Program-made: the position numbers and the translations under genes
The notes under the pieces: generated by a model
Databases searched by the model: none
Told to the model about the DNA's origin: nothing
Seen by the model: the letters and a program-made list of their open reading frames with translations, nothing else
Shown: positions 23,204 through 31,249 of the stretch, in pieces
How positions within the stretch are numbered: the stretch's first letter is position 1
Layout: the number at the start of each line of letters is the position of its first letter
Assembly: GCA_945948185.1 (NCBI GenBank)
Contig: CAMFAL010000011.1
Location: 1-37,877 of the forward strand
Direction of reading: 5' to 3'
DNA: 37,877 nucleotides
Source: an uncultured Clostridia bacterium
GTDB taxonomy: Bacteria > Bacillota > Clostridia > Oscillospirales > Oscillospiraceae

Positions 23204-23773
23204 TTAATCGCCCAGAGCAAGAATGGCGGTGACGGCCTTCTTGAACTGGGTGTAGCGCTCATAGGGGGCGGTGACGCTGCTGTCCACCGTGATCTCCTTG
23301 GGGAGATAGTCGATGGAGCCGCTGGTCTCCATACGCTGGATCATGTCCTGGCAGCTGTCATAGTCCTTGTTGCTGTAAGCCTGCTGCAGACGGTATAGGT
23401 CCGTCATCGCTTCCAGTACCTTGTTTTGACGGTCCAGTTCTTCCTGCTTGGCGGCCAGGGCCTCATCAGAGGCTTTTTCCTGCGCCTCCAGAGCGTCCTC
23501 GGCGGCGGCCAACTCCTCCTGAAGCTCAATGATCTTATCCTGATAACTCTGAACCTCCTGCATGGCGCTGACGGAGTTCTGCAGGTCCCCAAGGGCTTCG
23601 GTATTGCTGCGCTGGTGCATCAGGAAAGACAGGGCCATCAGCAAAAACGCCGCGATAAAGAGAATCATAATATAGATGATGACAGGCTTACTGCCGGTGG
23701 AATTCTCCTTTTTGGGAGTTTCCGGCTTCAATGCTTCCGGTTCGGGAGCATTGTTTTCTTTTTCTAGACTCAT
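23204..23773 (-). CDS. Single-pass membrane coiled-coil protein coupled to parB
   Basis: A 189-aa protein with an acidic, Pro-rich cytosolic N-terminus (about 1-28), one transmembrane helix VIIYIMILFIAAFLLMALSF (about 31-50), a long coiled coil (about 65-125, rich in Q, E, A) and a C-terminal globular segment. I do not recognise a named family. Its ATG overlaps the parB stop (ATGA), so it is translationally coupled to parB and belongs to the parA-parB operon. That position suggests a link between segregation machinery and membrane, but it could simply be a co-expressed protein. RBS is inside parB. Confidence 0.75.
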   Translation of the reverse strand: MSLEKENNAPEPEALKPETPKKENSTGSKPVIIYIMILFIAAFLLMALSFLMHQRSNTEALGDLQNSVSAMQEVQSYQDKIIELQEELAAAEDALEAQEKASDEALAAKQEELDRQNKVLEAMTDLYRLQQAYSNKDYDSCQDMIQRMETSGSIDYLPKEITVDSSVTAPYERYTQFKKAVTAILALGD

Positions 23774-24660
23774 GCCTTCGGTCCTTTCCGGGCTTTACGG
23801 ACCTTCAGAAGTGCCAGAGCTTCCAGCAGATCGTTCAGGTCGTCCATTCCGTAGTATTCCAATTCAATACGGCCTTTTTTCCGGCCGTTGACAATCTTCA
23901 CGCCCCGGCCCAACTGGGAGGACAGCTCCTTTTGGGCGACAGCGGCATAATCCACCTCGTCGGTGGGGAATTTCTTTTCAGGCTTTTCTCCGGCGGCCAG
24001 ACGCTTGGCCAGAGCTTCTGTCTGACGGACGGACAGCCCTCCCTCGATAATGGCGTTAGCGGCCTGGACTTGCTGGGCAGAGGAGAGGGGCACCAGGGCG
24101 CGGGCGTGGCCTGCGGACAGCAGACCAGCCTCCACCTGGTTCTGGACTGCGGGGGCCAAATCCAGCAGCCGCAGGGCGTTGGTGACGGCGCTGCGGGATT
24201 TGCCTACACGGTTGGCTGCCTCCTCCTGGGTCATGTGGTGTTGGTCAATGAGGGAGCGATAGCCTGCCGCTTCCTCCATGGGGTTCAGATCCTCCCGCTG
24301 GAGGTTTTCGATCATAGCCAGCTCGGCGGCCTTTCGGTCGTCGGCCTCAATGACCGTGACAGGGATTTCGCTGAGACCAGCCAGACGGGCGGCCCGCCAG
24401 CGTCGCTCGCCGGCAATGATCTGGTAGTAGCCGGAGGAGAGCCTGCGGACGGTGAGGGGCTGAATAATACCGTGCTGGCGGATGGAGTCTGCCAGCTCTG
24501 CCAGAGCGGCCTCGTCAAAGAATTTGCGGGGTTGGGCGGAGTTGCTCTCCACCTCGCTGATAGGGAGATACATGGCGCCCTGGGTCCCGGTGTTCATCAC
24601 ATCGTCACCCAGCAGAGCGCCCAGACCCCGGCCCAGGCCGGAGGGTTTTTTGGATGCCAT
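23770..24660 (-). CDS. parB: Chromosome-partitioning protein ParB (Spo0J-like)
   Basis: Binds parS sites and slides as a CTP-dependent clamp to load SMC and position the origin. The 296-aa protein carries GLGRGLGALLG at 8-18 (ParA-interacting start), the CTP-binding motif GERRWRAARLAG near 84-95, ENLQREDLNPMEEA near 117-130, the HTH region MTQEEAANRVGKSRSAVTNALRLLDL near 142-167 (given as two halves), and a C-terminal dimer domain. The start at 24660 follows AAAGGAG. parA ends 20 bases upstream; three parS-like sites lie within 1.5 kb. The set matches the soj-spo0J locus of Firmicutes. Confidence 0.96.
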   Translation of the reverse strand: MASKKPSGLGRGLGALLGDDVMNTGTQGAMYLPISEVESNSAQPRKFFDEAALAELADSIRQHGIIQPLTVRRLSSGYYQIIAGERRWRAARLAGLSEIPVTVIEADDRKAAELAMIENLQREDLNPMEEAAGYRSLIDQHHMTQEEAANRVGKSRSAVTNALRLLDLAPAVQNQVEAGLLSAGHARALVPLSSAQQVQAANAIIEGGLSVRQTEALAKRLAAGEKPEKKFPTDEVDYAAVAQKELSSQLGRGVKIVNGRKKGRIELEYYGMDDLNDLLEALALLKVRKARKGPKA

Positions 24661-24679
24661 GGGGATGCTCCTTTCGGCG

Positions 24680-25438
24680 TCACTTGCTCTGACGCTTCAA
24701 AAATTCCGCTGCCAGGGCGGTATAGGCCTCCGCACCGCGGGAAGAGCGGTCGTAGGAGGTGATGGGCTTGCCGTGGCTGGGAGCCTCGGAAAGCCGGACG
24801 TTGCGTGGGATAACGGTAGCGTAGACCTTGCCGGGGAAGTAATGCTTCACTTCCTCCGCCACCTGCAGCGCCAGATTGGTGCGTCCATCGAACATGGTGA
24901 GCAGGACGCCCTCCAGTTCCAACCGGGGATTGAGGGACCGGCGCACCAGCCGGACCGTATTCATCAGGTCCGAGAGTCCCTCCAGAGCAAAGTATTCCCC
25001 CTGAACCGGCACCAGGATCCCATCGGCGGCGCAAAGGGCATTGAGCGTCAGCAGCTCCAGGGAGGGAGGGCAGTCAATAAAGATGTAGTCATACTGGTCC
25101 CCCAGGGAGCCCAAGGCATCCCGCAGCAGGAATTCCCGGCGCTCCATGGTAATGAGCTCAATGCCGGCGCCCGCCAGCGCTTTGTTGGAGGGCAACACGT
25201 CACCGTACCGGGTGTGGGCCACCGCGTCGGCTGCGGGCATGTCCCCAATGACCACCTCATAAATGCCCTTGGAGACGGTCTTGTCCACCCCCATGCCGGA
25301 GGTGGCATTGGCCTGGGGATCAAAGTCGCACAGCAGGACCCGTTTCCCGGACTCTGTCAGAGCGGCAGCCAGATTGACGCAGGTGGTGGTTTTGCCGACA
25401 CCGCCCTTCTGATTGACAATTGCGATAATTTTAGCCAC
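24680..25438 (-). CDS. parA: Chromosome-partitioning ATPase ParA (Soj-like)
   Basis: A deviant Walker ATPase that acts with ParB in origin segregation and replication control. 252 aa, with QKGGVGKTT at 10-18 as Walker A, FDPQANATSG near 40-49, and FIDCPPSLELL near 120. Starts at GTG 25438 with TAGGTG upstream. It lacks an N-terminal HTH, so it is the small, chromosomal Soj type. A sigma-A promoter (TTGCAA-17-TATAAT) precedes it, and two parS sites lie between that promoter and the GH13 gene, so ParB spreading may affect its own operon. Confidence 0.96.
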   Translation of the reverse strand: MAKIIAIVNQKGGVGKTTTCVNLAAALTESGKRVLLCDFDPQANATSGMGVDKTVSKGIYEVVIGDMPAADAVAHTRYGDVLPSNKALAGAGIELITMERREFLLRDALGSLGDQYDYIFIDCPPSLELLTLNALCAADGILVPVQGEYFALEGLSDLMNTVRLVRRSLNPRLELEGVLLTMFDGRTNLALQVAEEVKHYFPGKVYATVIPRNVRLSEAPSHGKPITSYDRSSRGAEAYTALAAEFLKRQSK

Positions 25439-25475
25439 GAAGGCACCTACTTTCCATAATTAACAGACATGTTAT

Positions 25476-25504
25476 ATTATATCAATGTGTTATATGGCTT
25501 GCAA
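25476..25504 (-). promoter_or_regulatory. Sigma-A promoter of the parA-parB operon
   Basis: On the minus strand TTGCAA (25499-25504), 17-bp spacer, TATAAT (25476-25481). The nearest parS site lies 37 bp upstream of the -35. Confidence 0.8.
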
Positions 25505-25540
25505 GAGCTTCGGGGGAAAAACCACGAAAAAATTGACGCA

Positions 25541-25556
25541 TGTTTCACGTGAAACA
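25541..25556. promoter_or_regulatory. parS site 2
   Basis: TGTTTCACGTGAAACA, a perfect match to the Firmicutes parS consensus. The palindrome extends to 24 bp (25537-25560). Confidence 0.95.
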
Positions 25557-25584
25557 TGCGAAGAAGTTCGCTCAGAAAAACAGG

Positions 25585-25620
25585 AAAAATGCCTGGATGT
25601 TTCACGTGAAACATCCAGGC
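25585..25620 (-). terminator. Terminator of the GH13 gene, containing parS
   Basis: A 30-bp perfect palindrome (25591-25620) has arms GCCTGGA/TCCAGGC around the parS core. On the minus strand it is followed by ATTTTTCC, so as RNA it is a GC-rich-based hairpin with a T-run, seven bases past the GH13 stop. Confidence 0.75.
25598..25613. promoter_or_regulatory. parS site 3
   Basis: A perfect TGTTTCACGTGAAACA, 57 bp from site 2 and lying inside the terminator hairpin of the GH13 gene. Confidence 0.95.
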
Positions 25621-25627
25621 GCTTACG

Positions 25628-27502
25628 TCAATGCAGCAGCAGGCCTCCGTAAGGAGGCAGCGTCAGGGAAAGCTGACCATCCGGGGACTCAAAGACCTGG
25701 CCGGACAGCAGATCCTCTGCCCGATCCTGGGACCAGGGGAGAGTCAGATGATGAGGTTTGTGGTCGGCGTTTACTACTATCAGACAGATATCACGACCGT
25801 ATTCCCGCTCATAGGCCAGCAGGGGGCCCTCCGCCAGACGGTAGCGGATGGTGCCCTTCTGCAGGGCAGGCCGTTGGTTCCGCTGACGGCCCAGCAGGGT
25901 GAAGCGGACCTTCAGGGCCTCATCCTCGTGGCCCCAGGGATAGGTTCCCCGGTTGAAGGGGTCTTCCCAACCTTCCATTCCGACTTCGTCACCATAGTAG
26001 ACGGTGGGGGAGCCGGGGAAGGTAAAGAGGATCAGGGCGGCCAGCTCCACCAAAGCCAGGCCCTTTTCACGCTCCTTTGGGGAGAGGCGGTACGCGGCGC
26101 GCTTGGCTTTGTCTTTGGGCATTTTGCGGGCGCCCAGCACTGTCAGGATGCGGGGGGTGTCGTGAGTACCCAGGAAGTTCATGGCGGAGTAGAAGGCGTC
26201 CGGAGGATAGTTCTCCCGCAGGGCCTCCATGGCCTCGGCAAAGGTCCCCGCGTCGCCGCCACGCAGGTAATCCAGCAGGGCGGTGCGGAAGGGGTAGTTC
26301 ATAACGCCGTGGAGCTCATGGCCCAGCAGGTACTTCCGACGCTGGTCATAGGCAACCTTGGTGGAGGCGTCCTCCCAGACTTCGCCCAGGATAAAGGCTT
26401 CCGGGTCCGCCTCCACAGCCGCAGCACGGAGCTTCCCAATGAACCAGTCCGGAAGCTCGTCCGCCACGTCCAGCCGCCAGCCGGAGATGCCAGTCCGGAG
26501 CCAGCGGCGAATAATAGAATCCTCGTCCTCAATAATATAGTTTACATAATCCGGGTGTTCTTCCCGGACTGCGGGCAGGGTACGGATGCCCCACCAGGAA
26601 TCGTAATCGTCGGGCCAGGGATGGAAGGAAAACCAGTTGTAATAGGGACTCTCCTGGCTCTGGGCGGCGCCTAGAGTGGGGTAAAAGCCGTCGGCGTTGA
26701 AGTAGCGGCTCTGGGAGCCGGTATGGTTGAACACGCCGTCCAGCATCACCCGGATGCCCCTCTGTTTGGCCTGGACGCAGAGGGTCCGCAGGTCCTCCTC
26801 GGTGCCCAGCATGGGGTCCACCCTGGAGTAGTCGGCTGTGTTGTAGCGGTGGTTGGAGGCAGCCTCGAAAATGGGGTTCAGGTACAAGGTGGTGACCCCC
26901 AGCTCCTCCAGCACATCCAGCTTGGCGGTAATGCCCGCCAGGGACCCGCCGAAAAAGTCCCGGTTCCGCACTTCGCCGTCCGGATCCGGCTTCCAGACGG
27001 GAGCATCGGACCAGTCCTCATGGACCCAGCGGTTCCCTACCATCCCGGCGGGGTCCGGAATAGACAGCCGGTGGAAGCGGTCCGGAAAGATCTGGTACGT
27101 CACCCCGGCGCCGAACCAGGTGGGGGTGTAGGTTTTTTCGTAAACCGTCAGCTGCCAGGGGTCGACCTGACCATCACTGCGGTAGCCGGTCTTGTCCAGT
27201 ATACAGCCAGAGCTATCCTCCCGCCAGAAGCGGAAGTGATACCACACCAGGTCGGGGGCCTCCGGGGCGGAAACTTCTCCGGTAAAGGAGATGCGGCCAT
27301 CCTCCTCCGCCGGACCGGCCAGGACCAACTCGGTCTCCAGGGAAGCACCGGAAAATTCCGCGCGCAGTACCAGGGCGCAATGGGTGAAGCCCTCCGCCGC
27401 CAGGGGGCGGCAGCGGAAGGTGACGGCCTGCCCGCAGGTGACGGCGCCGAAAGGCGTTTTAAAGAGAGAGTAGCGGGAATCAAAAACAAACGGTTCGCTC
27501 AT
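25628..27502 (-). CDS. GH13 alpha-glucan hydrolase, neopullulanase/cyclomaltodextrinase-like
   Basis: A cytosolic-looking (no signal peptide) 624-aa alpha-amylase-family enzyme that hydrolyses maltodextrins or related alpha-glucans. An N-terminal beta-sandwich (about 1-120, CBM34-like) precedes the catalytic barrel. Catalytic residues are visible: nucleophile Asp in GWRLDVADELP, acid/base Glu in ILGEVWEDAS, and transition-state Asp in FLGTHDTPRIL; MLDGVFNHTG is region I. A C-terminal beta domain follows. The start at 27502 has AAGGAG about ten bases upstream. It lies 100 bases past mrdA but has its own LacI-type operator and possible promoter, so it is probably separately controlled. The neopullulanase subtype is by architecture only. 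Confidence 0.88.
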   Translation of the reverse strand: MSEPFVFDSRYSLFKTPFGAVTCGQAVTFRCRPLAAEGFTHCALVLRAEFSGASLETELVLAGPAEEDGRISFTGEVSAPEAPDLVWYHFRFWREDSSGCILDKTGYRSDGQVDPWQLTVYEKTYTPTWFGAGVTYQIFPDRFHRLSIPDPAGMVGNRWVHEDWSDAPVWKPDPDGEVRNRDFFGGSLAGITAKLDVLEELGVTTLYLNPIFEAASNHRYNTADYSRVDPMLGTEEDLRTLCVQAKQRGIRVMLDGVFNHTGSQSRYFNADGFYPTLGAAQSQESPYYNWFSFHPWPDDYDSWWGIRTLPAVREEHPDYVNYIIEDEDSIIRRWLRTGISGWRLDVADELPDWFIGKLRAAAVEADPEAFILGEVWEDASTKVAYDQRRKYLLGHELHGVMNYPFRTALLDYLRGGDAGTFAEAMEALRENYPPDAFYSAMNFLGTHDTPRILTVLGARKMPKDKAKRAAYRLSPKEREKGLALVELAALILFTFPGSPTVYYGDEVGMEGWEDPFNRGTYPWGHEDEALKVRFTLLGRQRNQRPALQKGTIRYRLAEGPLLAYEREYGRDICLIVVNADHKPHHLTLPWSQDRAEDLLSGQVFESPDGQLSLTLPPYGGLLLH

Positions 27503-27523
27503 GGATGGGGAACTCCTTGTGTC

Positions 27524-27561
27524 AGTTTAGTGGAAACAGTGGGGACTGGAAACGTTTCCAG
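27524..27561 (-). promoter_or_regulatory. LacI/CcpA-type operator over putative GH13 promoter
   Basis: A 16-bp perfect palindrome CTGGAAACGTTTCCAG (27546-27561) has the GAAACG-TTTC core of LacI-family operators and resembles a catabolite-responsive element. On the minus strand it overlaps a -35-like TTTCCA (27547-27552), which lies 17 bp from TAAACT (27524-27529). The promoter boxes are weak (4/6 each). Confidence 0.6.
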
Positions 27562-27602
27562 AAAGCGGCGCACCGCAAGGCAGCGGAGAGCTCCGCGCTT
27601 GG

Positions 27603-29807
27603 TTACGGCAGCAGCTGGTTTTCCGGCAGAATAGCAGTGCCGATCTCATCGGCGGTGAAGTAAGCGTTGAGGATCTTTACGGCGGTGGAGGCCAGGGCCG
27701 CGCCGGCGCCGCCCTTCTCAATGACGATGGAAACCACGATTTCCGGCTCCTCGTAAGGAGCGAAGCACACAAATACGCCGTTGTTGGTCTGCTTGCCGCC
27801 CAGCTGGGCGGTGCCGGTCTTGGCACCGGCTGACACCACGCAGTCCTTGAAATAACTGTAAACCATGCCGCCGGGCTGGGTGTAGCCCAGCATGCCCTTC
27901 TTCACGGCCTCCAGAGTGGAGTCATGGATCTCCACCGTGTGGTCGGGAGTGGTGTCGCCCATTGCCAGAACCTCGGAGTTGTCGTAGGTCTTGACAGCTT
28001 TCAGCAGGTGGGCCTGACAGTGCTTACCGCCAGAGACCAGGGTGGCGATGTAGTTGGCCAGCTGAAGGGGGGTGTACTCCTGGTTGGCCTGGCCGTAGGC
28101 CGCCCAGGGGGCGTAGTTGTGGCCTGTCTCATTCGCAGGAAGGGTGCCGGCGTTGTCGCCGATCTCAATGCCGGTGTGCTCTCCCAGACCAAAAGCGGAC
28201 AGGTATTCCCGCAGGGTGTCCATGCCCATACGGTAGCCCATCTCCGCGAAGAAATAGTTGCAGGAGTTGGTGATGGCCTGGATCACGTTGATCAGACCGT
28301 GACCGGAACGATACCAGCACCAGGTACCGCTGCCGGTGGGATCGTTGGGGTAGGACCACCAGCCCGTGTCCCGGATTTTTTCCGTCAGGGTTGTGGCACC
28401 GGACTCCAGCGCCGCCACGGCAGTCAAAGGCTTCAAAGTGGAACCGGGGGCGTAGGGATAGGAGGTGGCACGGTTCTGGAAGGGCTTGGCGGGGTCGGCG
28501 GCCAGCTGGGCATAGACCTCCGACTGGCGGTAGGTGGACAGGTCGTAGGTGGGGTAGGAGGCCAGGGCCAGAATCTCCCCGGTGCCCACCTTCTCCACTA
28601 CGGCGGCGGCGCCCCGGTCATCCCGGCCATCCTCCTGGTTCATTTTGGTGACGGTTTCCGCCAGGGCGTCCTCCACCACCTGCTGCAGCTCCAGATCGAT
28701 GGTCAGCTCCACGGTGGCGCCGGGCTCCGGCTCTACCTCATAGTATTCGCCGGTGATCTTGCCTTCGCTGTTGGTGGACACCACCCGCTTGCCGTCCTTG
28801 CCTCGGAGATATTCCTCAAAGGCGGACTCCACGCCGGATTTACCCACAGTGGCGTCCCCCGGATAGTCGGCGTACAGGGGATTGCTCATGTCCTCCGCGT
28901 AGAGAGGGCCTACGGTGCCAAGAATGTGGGCAGCATAGGAGGTTTCGTACTTGCGGACAGAGGAGTTGGAGACCTTGGCGCCGGCGTAATTACCATCGGT
29001 GACCACGGAGATCAGTTCAATGTCAATGCCCTCCACCAACACCAGGTCGGTGTAGCCATTCAGACGGCGCAGCGCCAGTTCGTAGCGGATTCCCAGCACC
29101 GCCCGGGTGTCCTCCTGGGAGAAATCGGGGGGAATCTCCATCTCCTTCTGCATCAGCTCCAACAGCTTGACGGGGGTGAGGCCCGCTTCGTTCAGCAGTT
29201 GGCTGGTAAAGGCGGAGAGGGGGAGCTGCTTCAGCAGCGCCTTGCCCTGGGCTTCTGCGGACAGGGCCGTGCCGCTGTCCGCCTCTTTGGAAGCGGCAGA
29301 TTCGCCGTCGGAGTCTTCCTCCGGCGTTTCCGCCAGCTCCGGGTGTTCCAGCAGATAGGTCCCCAGCAGGCTGCTGGCTGCTTTCAGAGATTTGACATAG
29401 GTGAAAAATCGGCTCCGCTGGACAGAGGACATGGCCTCCAGCCTGTACAGGTAGGGCGCGGAGGTGGAGACGGGCAGGTTGTCCGTCCAGGTCAGGCCTT
29501 CCTCCCGGCACAGCTCCAGCAGCCGCAGAACGGCCTCGTTCTGGTTCTGGCCCTCTTTCAGCAGACTGGTGTCAAAGGTCAGGTCGTAAACAGAGTCGTT
29601 GGACACCAGAGTGCGGCCCTTGCGGTCCGTAATGATGCCTCGGGAGGCGTTGATGGACTCTTCCTTGGCAATGGAGTGAAGGGACTGGGCCAGGTAGTCC
29701 TCGTGCTGGAGAACCTGCGTGTTGTACAGCACGCCCAGGTATACCAACAGCACGGCCGCCAGAAAGCCCGCCAATACCAGCAGGCGTGGGGTTCGGGAAT
29801 CTTTCAT
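27603..29807 (-). CDS. mrdA: Penicillin-binding protein 2 (elongasome transpeptidase)
   Basis: Class B PBP that cross-links peptidoglycan during lateral wall growth. The 734-aa protein has a short cytosolic start, one membrane anchor (about 8-29), a dimerisation/pedestal domain and a C-terminal transpeptidase domain. Active-site motifs are intact: SxxK as PGSTLKPL, SxN as TNSCNYF, and KTG as GAKTGTAQ. An acidic, low-complexity insertion (about 160-185, EDSDGESAASKEADSG) lies in the N-terminal part. AAGGAG precedes ATG 29807. It is the last gene of maf-mreC-mreD-mrdA, consistent with the rod complex; mreB and rodA are not in the window. Confidence 0.94.
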   Translation of the reverse strand: MKDSRTPRLLVLAGFLAAVLLVYLGVLYNTQVLQHEDYLAQSLHSIAKEESINASRGIITDRKGRTLVSNDSVYDLTFDTSLLKEGQNQNEAVLRLLELCREEGLTWTDNLPVSTSAPYLYRLEAMSSVQRSRFFTYVKSLKAASSLLGTYLLEHPELAETPEEDSDGESAASKEADSGTALSAEAQGKALLKQLPLSAFTSQLLNEAGLTPVKLLELMQKEMEIPPDFSQEDTRAVLGIRYELALRRLNGYTDLVLVEGIDIELISVVTDGNYAGAKVSNSSVRKYETSYAAHILGTVGPLYAEDMSNPLYADYPGDATVGKSGVESAFEEYLRGKDGKRVVSTNSEGKITGEYYEVEPEPGATVELTIDLELQQVVEDALAETVTKMNQEDGRDDRGAAAVVEKVGTGEILALASYPTYDLSTYRQSEVYAQLAADPAKPFQNRATSYPYAPGSTLKPLTAVAALESGATTLTEKIRDTGWWSYPNDPTGSGTWCWYRSGHGLINVIQAITNSCNYFFAEMGYRMGMDTLREYLSAFGLGEHTGIEIGDNAGTLPANETGHNYAPWAAYGQANQEYTPLQLANYIATLVSGGKHCQAHLLKAVKTYDNSEVLAMGDTTPDHTVEIHDSTLEAVKKGMLGYTQPGGMVYSYFKDCVVSAGAKTGTAQLGGKQTNNGVFVCFAPYEEPEIVVSIVIEKGGAGAALASTAVKILNAYFTADEIGTAILPENQLLP

Positions 29808-29834
29808 GGGTTCTCCTTTTCGGAAAGACGGGGA

Positions 29835-30347
29835 TCAGTCGTACATGTGGACCTTGCGGGCCACGGCGCGATAGAGAAAGGTGATGGGAATGCTCAGGGG
29901 CAGGGTGACGCAAAGCTCCCGCAGAAGCAGGAACAGCCCCGCTTTCCATGCGCCGCGGCCTGTGACCCACAGCAGGAGGCAACGGAACAGATCCGTCAGG
30001 CAGAAAGCCATGAGGGTCACTGCCAGGGAACAAAAGAAGCCGGCTGGCAAAACGTCCTGGGCCAGCAGGGAGGCGCACAGGCCGGTAACGGGAAATACCA
30101 GCGTGTAAAAACAAGGGATGGATCCCGGCAGCAGGGCGTCGCACACCACACCTACGCACAGAGCAAAGACGGTGGCAGGGACAGGGGCCTCGTAGGTGGC
30201 GGGGATGGCTGCCAGCAGGGGATAGACAAAGGGCAGGACACCCCAGACGGTGACGCGCTGGAACAGAACTTCCTGCAACAGGAAGCACAGCGCCGTGGCG
30301 GCGGCGTACAGGGTCCATTTGAAAATCACTTCGTTGCGTGCCAGCAC
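29835..30347 (-). CDS. mreD: Rod shape-determining protein MreD
   Basis: A small polytopic membrane protein (170 aa) of the elongasome, partner of MreC. About five hydrophobic helices cover nearly the whole length, with an Arg-bearing loop; no enzyme motif is expected. It starts at GTG 30347 after AAAGGAGG. Primary sequence is poorly conserved in this family, so position between mreC and mrdA is the strongest evidence. The gaps are 37 bases from mreC and 27 to mrdA. Confidence 0.88.
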   Translation of the reverse strand: MLARNEVIFKWTLYAAATALCFLLQEVLFQRVTVWGVLPFVYPLLAAIPATYEAPVPATVFALCVGVVCDALLPGSIPCFYTLVFPVTGLCASLLAQDVLPAGFFCSLAVTLMAFCLTDLFRCLLLWVTGRGAWKAGLFLLLRELCVTLPLSIPITFLYRAVARKVHMYD

Positions 30348-30384
30348 GGCGGTACCTCCTTTCCAAAGGCTGAGAGGTTCCGGG

Positions 30385-31230
30385 TCAGATGCCCGGGTCG
30401 AAGGAGCGGATCACAAAGACCTCCGTCAGCTGGTCAAAGTCTACGGCGGGGGCCAGGATGGCGTAGGAATCAGAGCCGGAGGGGTCCATCTGGACCTTTT
30501 CCACGGAGCCGATCACCAGGCCCTGGGGATAGTAATCGCCCAGGCCGCTGGTGACTACCAGGTCGCCGCCCAGCAGGGCGGCGTCGGCGGGCAGCAGGTT
30601 CAGCCGCAGGCGATCCTCCTGCATCAGGGAGAAATCACCCTGGGCCAGCCCCAGGTCGCCGGTGCGGAACACCTGGGCGCCCAGAGAGGTATCCGTGTCC
30701 ACCAGGGTCAGGATGGTGGCCCAATTGGTGCCCACCTCGCTGATGATGCCCACCAGGGCGCCGGTTTCGTTCATGACGCAGTCGCCAACCTCCAGGCCGC
30801 TGGAGGTACCTTTGTTGATGGTGAGGGAGGAGGTCCAGTTGGTGACGGCGTGCTCCGTCACCATGGCCTGCTGCAGGTCGCCGGTCAGGTCCGGCCGCCG
30901 GTCCTGGAGCCCAAGCAGCTCTTTCAGACGATGATTTTCCGCGCTGTCCTCCCGGGCCTGGCGGATCTCTGACTCCATCTCCGCCAGCTGGCGCCGCAGG
31001 GCGGCGTTCTCCTCCTCCAGGGCCGTGGTGTCCTGGTAATGCTTCTGGAAGTCATTGAACCAGTCGGCCACCGCTGTATAGGCGGCCCGGAAGGGTGAGG
31101 CGATCACGTTGGCCGCGTTGGCCAGGGGAGAGGAGGTATAGCTGAACACGGACAGCAGAGTCAGCGCCACGGCGATCACCGCCGCGGCAAACAGCACCCA
31201 TAATCCGTTGTTTTTCAGAAAATTTTTCAA
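30385..31230 (-). CDS. mreC: Rod shape-determining protein MreC
   Basis: A bitopic scaffold of the elongasome (281 aa) that activates PBP2. One N-terminal membrane helix (about 11-30), a coiled coil (about 60-105, with TALEEENAALRRQLAEME) and the beta-rich MreC core with NKGTSSGLEVGDCV and SGLGDYYPQGLVIG-type motifs. It starts at TTG 31230 with GGAGG upstream. The maf stop lies 19 bases upstream. mreB, which usually precedes mreC, is absent here. Confidence 0.93.
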   Translation of the reverse strand: MKNFLKNNGLWVLFAAAVIAVALTLLSVFSYTSSPLANAANVIASPFRAAYTAVADWFNDFQKHYQDTTALEEENAALRRQLAEMESEIRQAREDSAENHRLKELLGLQDRRPDLTGDLQQAMVTEHAVTNWTSSLTINKGTSSGLEVGDCVMNETGALVGIISEVGTNWATILTLVDTDTSLGAQVFRTGDLGLAQGDFSLMQEDRLRLNLLPADAALLGGDLVVTSGLGDYYPQGLVIGSVEKVQMDPSGSDSYAILAPAVDFDQLTEVFVIRSFDPGI

Positions 31231-31249
31231 GAAAAAGCCTCCAGATCAG

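Noticed and set aside
25439-25627. Origin of replication (oriC) near parAB
   Set aside because: No cluster of DnaA boxes (TTATNCACA) and no dnaA or rpmH; parS sites explain the palindromes.
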